Shown piece by piece: positions 9,460-20,677 of a stretch of DNA of 64,000 nucleotides. Below the pieces are notes generated by a model. The model searched no databases. It was given only the letters and a program-made list of their open reading frames with translations, and was not told the DNA's origin. Within the stretch, counting starts at the first letter, position 1; each line of letters begins with the position of its first letter. Origin of the DNA: Reticulascus tulasneorum (taxonomy: Eukaryota; Ascomycota; Sordariomycetes; Glomerellales; Reticulascaceae); NCBI GenBank assembly GCA_001557505.1, contig LSAX01000005.1, positions 3,348,001 to 3,412,000 of the forward strand, given 5' to 3'. The position numbers were made by a program, and so were the translations under genes.

Positions 9460-12105
9460 CTACACTTCCATCGTGCCAGAGAGCGCTAGCTTCCTACTGC
9501 TGCTGCCAACCCACACATTGTATATGCCGGTCTGCAAATGCCACTTCTGCGCTTGTACATCCCATACGCTGAGGTCCCGCCTTGTAAGAGTAAACTCGAT
9601 GCTGGCCGTCTCACCAGCCCGGATGAAGGGCTTGTCAAATCCGCGCAGTTGCCGCACCGGCGTTCCCTCGCCAGGGATACCCAGGTACAGTTGCGCGACC
9701 TCCTTGCCATCAACGTCTCCCGTGTTGACTACCTCAGCGCAAACAGTCACGAGCTCATCCCACAGGTCGACCTGTCCGCCCTGGGCGATTGGACCAGTTG
9801 GATACGACTGCCAGGCGCCCTCCGCCTTGGACACACTCAAGTTTCGGTATGCGAAGGTGGTGTAACTTAATCCAAAGCCGAACTCATAGCGCGGCTCGAT
9901 GTCCTCGGCGTCGAAACGACGGTAGTCGAGGTAGACGCCCTCGGAAAAGTCGGACTGGGGGAAGCGCTGGTAGGTGTTTGGCGCGAGTGTGAGGTCCGGG
10001 TGCAGGGTGGAGCCGTAATCGGACTCGTTGCGGGCGACGGTGTAAGGTAGGCGACCGGAGGGGTTGGCGTGACCGTAGAGCAAGGCGATAAGCGCATTAC
10101 CGCTCTCCTGGCCAGGTAGATGTGCGAATATGATGGCCGTGACGTTAGGGTGGTTGACGAAGCCGTCGACGAGGCGTACTCCTGCATTGTGCAGCACGAC
10201 GATGGTATTGGCGCACTGGTTAGCAACGTGCAAGACCAGGCCGTCGGTGAAGTCGTCCCGCAGGGCTGGGCGATCGTGACCCTCCGACGCCCAGACGTTG
10301 CCGACAACAATGCAGGCGTCCGAGGTTGGGTTCACGGCCGGGCGGCCGCTTTCAAAGTCCCAGAAGAGGGCTGTGCCGTCTTTATGGCACTGCGCGACCA
10401 GCGCATCGTACGGCGCGCTGATGAGGTTCTGTGCCGTAGCACCAGAGCCGCCACCAGTGACGAGCGTACCGTTGATAGCGATCGATTCATACTTGTTTTC
10501 AAGGTTTCCAAGCCAGCCGGAGCTCGTTGCGGTGATGTTGGCCGACTGCACACCAATGTCCCAGTTACTGAAGAAATCGCCAGGCGAGGGCCGCTCCTGG
10601 TTGTTGCGGTCCGGGGCCTTGGCCGAGTAGCCAAAGAGGGAGATGAGCTTCATGGTGGATGAGTTGAGGGGTAGAGCGTAGTCGGCATTCTTGACGAGGA
10701 CATGGCCCTCGATGGCGCCGTCGAAGAGGACGGGCTGGGCGGACTTATCGCGGGCGTCAACGACCAAGTGTGGCGCGGACAAGTTGGAGGGCATGCCGTA
10801 CCCGGGAGTAGGGAAGCCGAGCTGGTCTTGCTTCATCTGGTACCACGAGGCGACGATCCTGGTTGGTTAGCTTGGTCCGCATTGTGAGAAGAGGGTATGC
10901 ATGTACCTGGTCACCATGTTGTCTAGCTGAGAAGCCGGCACGGAGCCATTGTTGACCGCAAGCGTCAAGTTGTCACCCCATTTGCCTGCCGAGTTTGGCA
11001 TCGCCACGTCCAGGCCGGCCAAGGCGCTGCCGACGCCCGAGTTTTGGGCGCCCCAGTCAGATACGATCCATCCCTAGGTATCTGTGAGCAGGGGGCAGAA
11101 GGCCAGTAAACGCGATGGAGTAGTACCTGGAAGCCGAGTTCGCCCTTGAGCAGACCGTTTTGTGCCTTGCTGTTCTGGCAAGCGTACGAGTTGTTGAGTC
11201 TGTTGAACGAGCACATTACGTTTCCGGTGCCGGCGCGGACTGCATCGTAGAATGGCCAGAGATAGTACTCGTGCATAGTTTTGTCGTCAATGTTAGACGA
11301 CACGGACTCTGCAGTGCCGGTGAAGGTGGCCAGGCGGTGGGTCTCTTGCTCCTGGGCAATGAAATGCTGTGCGCTGTGAGCTAGCTGTTCTTAATACGGC
11401 GGGAGAATGACTGGCTTACCTTTGCACTCGTTATGACACCTGCTCCCTGGATTCCGGTGATCGTTTGGTACACCATGCGGCCAGATAGATAGGGGTCGAT
11501 GGAGAAGCCTTCCCAGTTGCGACCACCCTCTACCACACGCCCGATGGGGCCGATGGCTGGGCCTAGGAGGACGTTGACACCCTTCACCTTGGCCTCACTG
11601 CCGAGATAGTGCGCTCGCTGGAGAGCTAGGTCCTTGTTCCAGCTACTACGGTGAATAACGTGCTTCTCAATGGCATAAGGGGTCTTACCTGGCACCGACA
11701 TGGATACCTGACGGCCACGAGCTGACGTAGTCTGTAGCTCGTACACCGTTTCCAGCATCAGCCAGACACAAACCAGGAAACCCAACGCGGGGCACGCCTG
11801 GCACAAAGCCGGAGCAGCCTGTTTGCGAAGTAGTACCGCCGGTGATGTTCACCTTCTCCTCGAGCGTCATCCGCCCGACTAGAGTAGTTGCTTTGGCAAG
11901 AGCGTCTGCCCAACTCCCAGTCGCCGTCATATCGGCTGTGGCCTCGGTTAGGAGAGCTTTATATACGAGCGACGGCCAACTCACGAGTGGGGTACACTGG
12001 CTCAGACTGGCCGTAGAAGAAAACATCGGACGCGATCACATCCTGGGCGCGGACAGCCGTCAGCGCGCTCAGGCCCGCGAGGCCGGAGAGCAGAGAGGGC
12101 AACAT
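9460..12105 (-). CDS. GH3 beta-glucosidase, secreted
   Basis: Six exons on the minus strand: 11985-12105, 11689-11935, 11420-11645, 11127-11366, 10907-11073 and 9460-10858, total 799 residues; all phases close exactly. A signal peptide ([20 protein letters not shown]) is followed by the GH3 N-terminal barrel ([48 protein letters not shown]), then [10 protein letters not shown], whose Asp (about residue 284) is the family's nucleophile. The alpha/beta sandwich ([27 protein letters not shown]) and a C-terminal fibronectin-III-like domain follow. The enzyme releases glucose from the non-reducing ends of cellobiose and other beta-glucosides outside the cell. There are several N-x-S/T sites. A TATA-like box lies about 100 bp upstream. 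The neighbour downstream is unrelated (helicase, tail to tail). Confidence 0.93.
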
Positions 12106-12206
12106 GCTTGTCGCGTTGCACACTGCGGGGTATGTGGTCGGTGATGGGAGGAACTGCGATGCGATACAGATCAAATCCATTCTCGGCCACCGCGAGGGAC
12201 CGCATG

Positions 12207-12214
12207 CCTTTATA
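12207..12214 (-). promoter_or_regulatory. TATA-like box of the GH3 gene
   Basis: On the minus strand this reads TATAAAGG, about 105 bp before the beta-glucosidase ATG at 12105. Confidence 0.4.
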
Positions 12215-12215
12215 T

Positions 12216-15200
12216 TCCCTGCCCAGCCCTCTTTGTTTCTCGGCGTGGTTCATGAAAGGACGTCCCGAGGTCGTAGCCAAGTCACGGTATCGATCACAGA
12301 GTCTAGACTCCGAGTTACGAACTTGACGTTCGCGCCGCCAAGTCACCGTGTTGTCCCCGATACCGATCGACTATGAAGCCAGCCTCGGTGCCAAAACTGC
12401 TAGCCGCGCTGCTCCGCCAGCTAATAGCGCTGGCAGTTACCAGTGGCATGGAACAGTCCCCCGCACCAGTCGGGCCGTCTCAACACTCGTGAAGGGATTT
12501 GTAAGTTTTTACACACTAATAGACGAGTCTAATACAACCACTTGCCTACAGCGTAGGATGCCGCTGGTTTGGCCAGGCTATAAGGTCTGTGGAGAGAGGA
12601 GGGGAAGTCTTCAACATGTGGAGAAGCCCCAGCTGCTTTGGGAGGTTGGCTTGCGGGGAAGAAGAGTGTGGTTATTCGCACCCCATGCATCCAGTATTTT
12701 CTTGTTTTATTGCCAGTCTGCGATTAGTCGCTACTCATGTACCTAATCTTCTACAGGTATGCTAATGAAAGATGGTGTATTTTCGTCGAGTATTCATTTT
12801 TAATTCCAGTCAAGATTAGAGTGCATTAGTTCAGTATAGAAAAAAATAGAAATAATGCGGTCGCAAGGCATGAGAAGCAGACTCATGAGGTGCAAATAAC
12901 CACACTCTGCGGGGAACGTCTCGCAAATCGAGCTTGTGGATGGATGACGACACTGTTCTAAGAGACCCCGGCTCCGGCACTTCCTTCGGCCAGATTCTTT
13001 TCCATCGGCAGTCGATGAAGAGCCTTTCGTCATTCGGCCGAGCGTGACTGACACGAATCGAGGATTGGGAGTTAGCTTGGCTCCGCGATTCAGGACCTTT
13101 CTTTGTCGGGAACTGCGCCTCTTTTTGGTGTGGTCGGCAGTGGAAGACACATCGTGAGAAATGCAGCCGGTGGTTGTGCGGACTCCCAAGCTACTAGGAA
13201 AGGACCACGATAACACCGAGTCTACCAGCGTTCGATGCAGATGCCCACCTTGGAGAGCCCACTTAACTTCCCCATCTTCGCTGCTACGGACGGACCGTTT
13301 ACCCCCAGAAAACTTGAGAAAGTTACACCTAACGAGCCGAGTATGGGGAGAACAAACCCGGGCTGAATGAGCCCAGCGAGCGGCGCGTGGACTGCTCGCT
13401 GCTGCTGCTTCACCGCCGAATTGACAGCAATAAACTTCAATTGCGCACCGGTTTTATCTAGTCTGGTAGCGGGGCCTCATTCTCGACATTTGCATTTGGT
13501 CGTTTGGCATGAGGATGACAAGCCTTGTTTGGCGCTGGCCGGCTTCTCCATGGTAAACGATGCGATTTCCCAACGAGCCATCTCTTAACACTTTTCATGC
13601 CACAAGCCACCCCGCTCGCTGCAAGCCTCCGCTCCTGTCTGTCATCGGAGCAGACGGATTCGTTGGCGCACATGGATTCCGAGTTCCGGCCATGAAAACA
13701 TCGATAATGTCGCCATTACAGCTTCATCTGACTGGACAGCATGCATTAGACGGGTTGGACCGTGCGTCACTGGCCGGTTGAAAGGCTGTTACACGGCAGG
13801 TTCTGCGTAGAGCTGGAGCATTGTTCATTCGTCCTGAATAGGGAGGAACTAGTGATATGAATAAGAGGCGTCAAACCTAATGTTTGCCAGTCGTGGTAGC
13901 GTCAGCCACAGCCCATCTCTGCCTGCGGGTGATCGGGAGCATGTGGTGGGATGGCAACAACAGTGCGGTTCGCTCACCAGTTTTCGACCAACCGGGAGCG
14001 CCGCAATTGAGTATTCACAGTGCCGTTGTCATCTTGCCGTGCGGCAACTATCGCCAGATGGATCAGTGCTCGTGCAGCTGGGAAGTCTGCGAATGGCTCA
14101 CGAGAGAGTGTCCTGACATTCCAGTATTGATGGTTTCTCGCGTACAGGGCTAGAGAGATTCCTGTGTTGCACACCTTCACACCGCGGTAGTTTTTGCTTC
14201 TGGCTATTGCTTTTTCCCATTGCTTTTCTGCTCCCAACTTCGGAGCCGTCGGACATGCCTATGGCGGCTCGGTCGCCATCTGCTGTCCGATTTATCCATC
14301 GTTCCTCGCCATCCTGCTGCGAGGGAAGCACTTCTATCCAATTCGTTCAATTTTGGTGCCACGATGCAAATAAAGAGCTTATTCGATTTCTCAGTTCCGT
14401 GGCTGGCTCTCCTCGGGACGTTGGTATTGAAGGCTGCGGCTGAAAACACGGCAGGTATGCCGCTGTAAAAAGATGGCAAACGCCGGAGACTACGGATTAC
14501 ACAATCCTTGAATCTTATGTTCAATCGAGAATGGCTTACACGACCTGGTAGGCGGGCCACAATCCAGTTCCGCCATGGCTGTATGCACTACATCCATCCA
14601 CCCCCATGAAGCCACTTTCAATTGTCCATGGCTTGCAGCGACGTGTCCTCTCCGAATGCATTGGTGATATGGCCGTCGAGGCAGCGCAGATCGGTCGCTA
14701 TGTATAGGAAAAAATAAAATCATATCTGAAAGACATGCTTGTGTTCCCGGCCGGCTTCCGCGGCTGACCGGTGTGCCGGCCTATGACACCGACTCACACG
14801 AGACTTACTCAACGGCCAGCCAAATGAGTTAAGTGCTGACCGCCACAGCTGCGCCATGTGGTAGGCATCCTCACCGAGCAGTGCCACCCGTTTCGTGCTT
14901 GGAGCAGTGCGGTTGGCACTTTCTTTTGGATGCACCGCGGTAGGGACGCTGTGCGGCCCTCATTCGCCTTGGGCCGAAAGGGGGTCAATGGCTTTCTTTT
15001 CGAATATTTGCTTTTCGGTAGTTATCTAAACTTTAAACTGATGGCACAGATATTTAAGCAACCATGCGTGTGCGAACGGGGCAACAGTTCCGACATCCCC
15101 CCCTTGCTTCAGCGCCACAGACCTGCCCAACACCATGATTATCTCATGGGTTCTGTTGCATCCGATTCGTTCGTCATCAGCTAACCGGAATTAGTCTCTG

Positions 15201-15444
15201 CTGGACCGCAGCCACTCTGATCGCAAAAGGATAAGCCTGCACTGGGTATCTTGCATCTCGATGCGCGATGGGCCGATGAGCCTCAACAAACGCCTATCGT
15301 GCTTACCGCTGGTCCTCCCTCTTCCGACCATTTGAAGCTTGGCCCATCGCCGACTTCCTTCCTCAAAGTTCACAACGTTCTTGAAATATCAAGTCTCTTC
15401 CTTCCACCTTCTTGCGTCGATCTTCGGTATGACCATCACACGCC
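12216..15444. other. 3.2-kb gene-poor stretch
   Basis: No frame in this stretch shows family motifs, a plausible splice chain or a natural composition. It may hold promoters, untranslated regions or decayed sequence. I see no tRNA, no transposon ends and no simple repeat. Confidence 0.4.
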
Positions 15445-16673
15445 ATGAACTACGCTCAGATGTATCGCCCTCTGAGGCCCAAAGTCAGGATGGTATAGTC
15501 AATTCTTCTTCTGGCTGATGCGAGATTGTTAATGGCTGTTAGATTGAGGTGAAACCGTCCTCTCAGGTCCCGCATCCCGTCCAGTCCGTCCGTCTGCATG
15601 AAGATGATACCGTGGTCACAGCGTCTGGCTCTTGCCTATATCGGGTCAATCAGCAGACTCCTAGCTACCAGAATAAGGATGGATTGGGCCACCATGACAG
15701 GCCACCAAATCCATTGAATATGATCTGTGCGGACGAATTGGTGCGCGATCAAGCTTCAAGAGCTGCTCAACATCCGCCGCTTGATGACGACGGTGATACT
15801 CCCTGCTCGTGCAGCCCAACGGACGAGAGCTTCCAGTCACCATCCCCCTTGCTGCTAGAAGCCCCGGGCTACCCCTCACCGGGAGCATCTCCTCTTCATT
15901 GGCATACAGGCAGCGACAACCGGATGCCTCGCCCCACCGTCTCACACTCTTCCATTGGCGAGGGGACGTCAACCGTGGGCAGCTACACCGCCGCATCGTC
16001 TACGACACGCGGTCTAGACTACGAGCATATCGGTTCATACTCCGATGCTATGGGCGAATCATGGGGCTCAACCTCACCAGCACCAATGGCCGTTCCTAAT
16101 CTAGCATGCAGCATCCCAGTGTAGGTAGCCAGTCCGTCCAGCGATCACATATAAGTTTCTAACGCGCCTAACAGAGCCAGCGGCCTACCCACGACCAGCT
16201 ACAGAACATACTCTAGTGGTGCGCCTGGGAGAGTTGGGTCACATTATGTCCCTGAATGTAATGACGGGAATGATTCGGCGGCTTACTTGGTTGCCAATTG
16301 GCTCGGCTCTACTATGCAGCAGCCGCCTGTGCAAGTGCCTAACAACATGGTGGCGCTTGCCAGTCTCTCACATACCAACACAACACCGATACAGCGGCCA
16401 TTATCGTCACCGCCCCCGATGCAAGATCTGGAGAGCGAAATGGCAGCAGCCGGAGGCCCGCTTCGCGTCCTACAGGACCTTCACGCCGGCATTATGAGTC
16501 TTCGGGATAGACTACGACTTGCTCTGCTGCATGCCGAATTGGTGTCGAACTTACAGGACAAGCTATACAACACTGAGGCCGACTCCCCTGAGATGTACAG
16601 CGCAGCGAAGAGGCTCGGAGATGCCATCAAGGCCCTGACGAGGGTTTTGGAAGGGCATGCTACGTTAGGTTAG
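15445..16673 (+). CDS. Hypothetical protein, three exons
   Basis: Exons 15445-15492, 15543-16120 and 16175-16673 give 374 residues. Both introns are GT-AG, about 50 nt, and phases match (VRM/IEV; IPV/ASGLPTTSY). The start is MNYAQMYRPLRPKV; the ATG at 15429 is out of frame after splicing, which favours 15445. The middle is low in hydrophobics and rich in Ser, Pro, His and Thr (disordered, TEEP-like composition). The last ~70 residues form a Leu-rich helical segment (LQDLHAGIMSLRDRLRLALL ... GDAIKALTRVLEGHATLG) that could dimerise. The layout resembles a transcriptional regulator, but no DNA-binding domain is visible. I recognise no family. It is real by frame continuity across two introns. 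Confidence 0.65.
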
Positions 16674-17908
16674 ATTAGTGATAGATCAGGCCTAACGGGC
16701 CGTGTCTCTACTTTCTCTGCATGTGTTCTGGTATTCTGCATTTAGTTCTTCTTAGAAAGTTAGGAGTTTCACATGCCGTGGCTGCCTACGGGTAGCGGCC
16801 GATACGGCTCAACAGAAGGAGTATCTGATGCCTGGAAGGGTTGGAGGCAATTCATGGTGACACCACGGCGCACGAGACATGTCTCGGCATGGTGCGCTAC
16901 TGCTGTGGAAGTTTGCTATCTTCTTGTATCTTTTGTTAAAACGTATGCATCCCTACTCGTCCAGCAATTAAAACTGATGTTGTCATCCGTGAACCGACCC
17001 CCCCAGCGAGACAAGCTAACCACTCCCGTGATCCATGACGCTAGCCATGGCCGTGAGAATGTTTCCCCCCTTGCACGTTCTGCTGCGAGGCTTCGCTAAC
17101 AGACTCCGGCCATCTAGTGACTCTACTAAAGTCCCTTCGAAGACTACATGGAACTCCTACTCTCTTGGGGGAGGTTCCATTCTGCGTAAGACGATCTTCC
17201 TTCATGAACTTGGATTTCCCTCTAATAGCACATCAAGATGAAGCTCCGGATGCAGGCAGAGCGATTAATAGAACCATGTCACTACAGTAACGAGACAAAT
17301 GGAGAGATTGAGTGTCTCCCCCTGCATTAATCCACGCCGAACGTGATATCCTGGCTGATAGCTTGCAGGTGTGTGATTGTCGAGGACTTTCCACGTGTTA
17401 GCCACGGAGATTAAGATCTCGTTGCAGGCCGCAAGCCTGCCAAAGGGCCCGATGTTTTCGCTTAATGCCTCAACCGCTGACGTCGATCGCCTACAAGCTA
17501 CAATGGAGCATATCCTCCGCCGAGGCGGCGCCACCTCGCTTGACATACCTCTGCAGGGTAAGCATCTGCGCTCGACAAATGCACTCCTGGATCTTTTCGA
17601 CCACTTTCAAGCCGCTAGACGGCGCGGTCAGAACCAGGCAGGACGGTCCAGGACGAATTGCGACCTCGAGCGCATTGCACCAAAGACCCTATTGCGGGTC
17701 CTGCCCAGGTCGTTGTGCCGAAATGAACAGATGAGTAGCCCGGACAGGGCTAACCCCGATTACTGAGGCGTGCAATACCGCGCCACAGCGTGCAGATTGT
17801 TTTGTCCATGCTCTCCAGGTCGAAATTTTTCCCGCTTCTCTTGCATCAGCTGACATGAACTCGCCTTCAATCTGCCTCGGCGACCCTCTCGCTCTTTGAT
17901 CTAGAAGA
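16674..17908. other. Intergenic, one unexplained open frame
   Basis: Only a plus-strand frame at 17377-17766 (129 codons) stands out; it has no recognisable domain and may be chance or a decayed exon. Nothing else seen. Confidence 0.35.
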
Positions 17909-18534
17909 ATGACTTCTCAGTTCCGCCCACTGCTCCCTGCCCCGTTCATCGGTGTTGGCGGACGTAGTTCAGGCTCGGAAGGCGATTCCAAAGCGAGACG
18001 TAGACGACGTTCTAGGACATCTGGTCGTGCTGAGATTCCTGAGCACCCCGTCATTCTAGCCGCATGCTTGGAGTGTCGCAAAGCTAAAGCCAAGGCACGT
18101 CAGGCACAACTGCGTAGCTCCATGTTACTGATAAATCGTCTCGTTAGTGCGGCGGTGCAAGACCGTTTTGTCAACGGTGCAGCAAAAGAAATTTGGACTG
18201 TCAGTACGATGTCGACCCGGGGGTTACTCGCGCTGTAGGATTGCAACGACTGGCGAAGGCGGTAATGGACGAGAGAGACCAGCATCGCGAGATTTTCCAT
18301 TCCCTGCGGACAAGGCCGTGGTCGGAAGCTTTGGAGATACTTAAACGTATCCGAGAGGTGCCAGATGACTTGGGCGAAAGCCAGTCCGTCAAAGAAGGTG
18401 ACTCTCCAGTCCAAGCCGCGCTCGGGCTCGAATCCTCCGAGCAAGACGGTCGACATTACCATTGCGCATGCTGCCCTATCCACGGGCTTTCAACGCCAAA
18501 TGGCTCCTTCCCAATCTCCGACGAGGCACTTTAA
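17909..18534 (+). CDS. Short Zn2Cys6 protein with a GC-AG intron
   Basis: Exons 17909-18094 and 18148-18534 give 190 residues. The first exon ends in AACLECRKAKAK and the second opens with CGGARPFCQRCSKRNLDC; joined they make a perfect binuclear zinc cluster (C53-x2-C56-x6-C63-x6-C70-x2-C73-x6-C80). The intron (18095-18147) begins GCACGT, a GC donor after AAG, and ends TTAG; no in-phase GT donor gives the cluster. An arginine-rich stretch (ARRRRRSR) precedes the cluster, and a linker ending LRTRPWSEALEILKRIRE, the segment usual just after the cluster in fungal regulators, follows. The usual large fungal transcription-factor domain is absent: the frame stops after another ~75 residues. It may be a naturally short regulator or a truncated gene. 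Confidence 0.7.
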
Positions 18535-20500
18535 AATGCCCGCGATACCTGGAAATCACAAATGAACGACCGTGGCGCATATGAGAAGAAACCTTGATCT
18601 GCGTCTCAAGAAGCTGGCTTTGAATGGTGACCACGCCAGCCAAGGTCTTTCCACAGTCCATTGTTCAGGGCGGGGCAAGGCCTAGATACGATATCCATGC
18701 CACATCTCCGTTTGCGCGCACTTTTCTGCTTCATTTTCAACGGTGTTCTATGAAGTCATGCTAAGTGCGTGTTCGAGTGTTGAACCAAAGGCGAAATGAG
18801 AAGCCGAAATCGCTTGTTTCGATTGCAAAATCGGAAGCAAGGAAACGCGATGATCTTCTCCCACGACAGAGTTCTGTAGGAAGCTGAAGGAATTGGCTTC
18901 TAATGGCACCAGCGAGCCCTAAAGACTGAATAAGGTACGAGTTCTACCTTCAAAATGAATGATTATGCTGACGAGAACTAGGAGGGATAGACTCTATCAA
19001 TTCTGAATCTATCGTTGTTCCATTCCTTGCTCTTCTTACAAACCGGCTTACTATCAAGAGAGTACAGCTATACTGATAATGGACGCTAGTTAACTGCTTA
19101 AGCGGTGGACAAGTAGCTTCCGTAGTGGTTCAAGTGGAGACGTTGGTATGGCTTAGGATAAATGGTACTTATATCGTTGTGTATGTTTGGCCCTGTGCAT
19201 GCAACTGAGCCACAATGCGAATCAACTCTAGACAGCTTTGGAGAGTGGCGGTAAGAAGCGTCATGTTATCCAGGCCTCCCACTTCCCACGGCGACCGCAT
19301 ATCAACAGCGTCCGATGGTAAGTGTCGAGACGTCCTTAGGCTGTACAATGCGGAAAACCTGATACACGGCAACTCGCGACTTGCCTTTGGTTGCTCGCTT
19401 ATTAGTTCGGGTTGACTATTGTTTAATCATGAACTGCTGATCCGTACTCCGCCAAATCTCGTCTCAGAAAGCTCATGCAGTTCCTTCATCACAAAGAAAT
19501 GCAACCTATATTGGAAAAGTAGGTAAAGGAGCAGAATGGGACTTCGACCGTTTACGATTCCAGTTGGCTGTTGCCCTCTCTGGAGCTCAGAACTCAAATG
19601 TATGTGCTACAGACTGGGGCGGACATATAATTGTGCGTTTTCAACCCTCCACGACCAATCGCATGAAGCTGCCCGTATCTGGTATATTATCTAAGCTGAG
19701 CGACCGCATGCGAGATAGGGTGGCGTTGTCTAGGAATAGATGCGACTGCTCGTAGCCCGTCCTTGTTCCTTGCACTATTGTAGTTCATATTCTCCGAACC
19801 TCCTCCCCACCCCAAAGAGGTGTGGTTCCTCAAAACCTGGATGACTGTATCAATTGTACAAGCCACTGACGATCCCAGAGCCCCGGTCAATTCGCAGATA
19901 CGCGGAAGCAATGCACCCCTGACGTGAGACAGTGCCCCGATTGCTGCAGAAGCAGGTTGCCGCGTCGCGATCCTGGCCAAAGGAATGAAATAGAGAGTGG
20001 GAACAGCAGTGCTGAATAGCCTATGGGAGGCCGATCTTGTCAGCAAATATATTTCCGCATCGTGCGGGGAGTGGACAGTAGGTTATGAATCAAACCCTAC
20101 AGCCACGACACCAAAGCAAGGTGCATCCGGGACTCCCGAACACCTAAGGTAATGCACGAGCCGAGATTTAATCTGAGGAAAAACAAGGCAACAACAGCTT
20201 AAATTCTTGCAAGCCCGCTTTGCACGCAAGCCAGACGGGCTGGCGGCGATCAGAGGACCGTAGCAAAAACGGGCCGTAAGCACCCTCAAAGTCGGGCAGA
20301 TGATTGGGCGATGTGGGAATCCTTCTGCTGAAAGCGGCCATGGAACCTGGGGAACCAAGTCTAGCGCTGCAGCCAAGGGGAACATGGACGCCTCGCTGCG
20401 CCTTGGCTAGACAGCTATGACGACGATATTGCGCTTGAGCTTCGTGCAGCCAGCTTGTGAGACTTGCGCCGATTTCGTATGGGATCGGCTTCCAATTAAG
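18535..20500. other. Gene-poor stretch, nothing recognised
   Basis: Nearly 2 kb without a convincing gene. A minus-strand frame at 19169-19372 and one at 19687-20046 have protein-like composition in places but no domain and no splice chain. Confidence 0.35.
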
Positions 20501-20508
20501 TATATAAG
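20501..20508 (+). promoter_or_regulatory. TATA-like box of the GMC gene
   Basis: TATATAAG lies about 175 bp before the ATG at 20678. Confidence 0.4.
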
Positions 20509-20677
20509 GCATTTCGGCGGCGCCCGACATGTTCGGTTGCAGACGTGGCGCTTCCCCCAGCAGTCTGCAACAATAATTTCTCCCATTGGCACCTGTACAC
20601 TGCTCGTCCCATCGAAAACTTGGAGCCAAACGTTCGCCCGAGAATTTTGGGTGACCGCGACTTCAACTCCTCCCGCA

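Noticed and set aside
14780..14880. tRNA-like stretch on the minus strand (TGGCGCAGC...)
   Set aside because: The D-arm-like bases are not followed by a foldable anticodon arm or a GGTTCGA-type T arm.
17377..17766. 129-codon plus-strand open frame
   Set aside because: Possible decayed exon, but no start context, partner exon or domain could be shown.
19169..19372. Minus-strand frame resembling the C-terminal part of a fungal regulator
   Set aside because: Too short, no flanking exons, resemblance only impressionistic.
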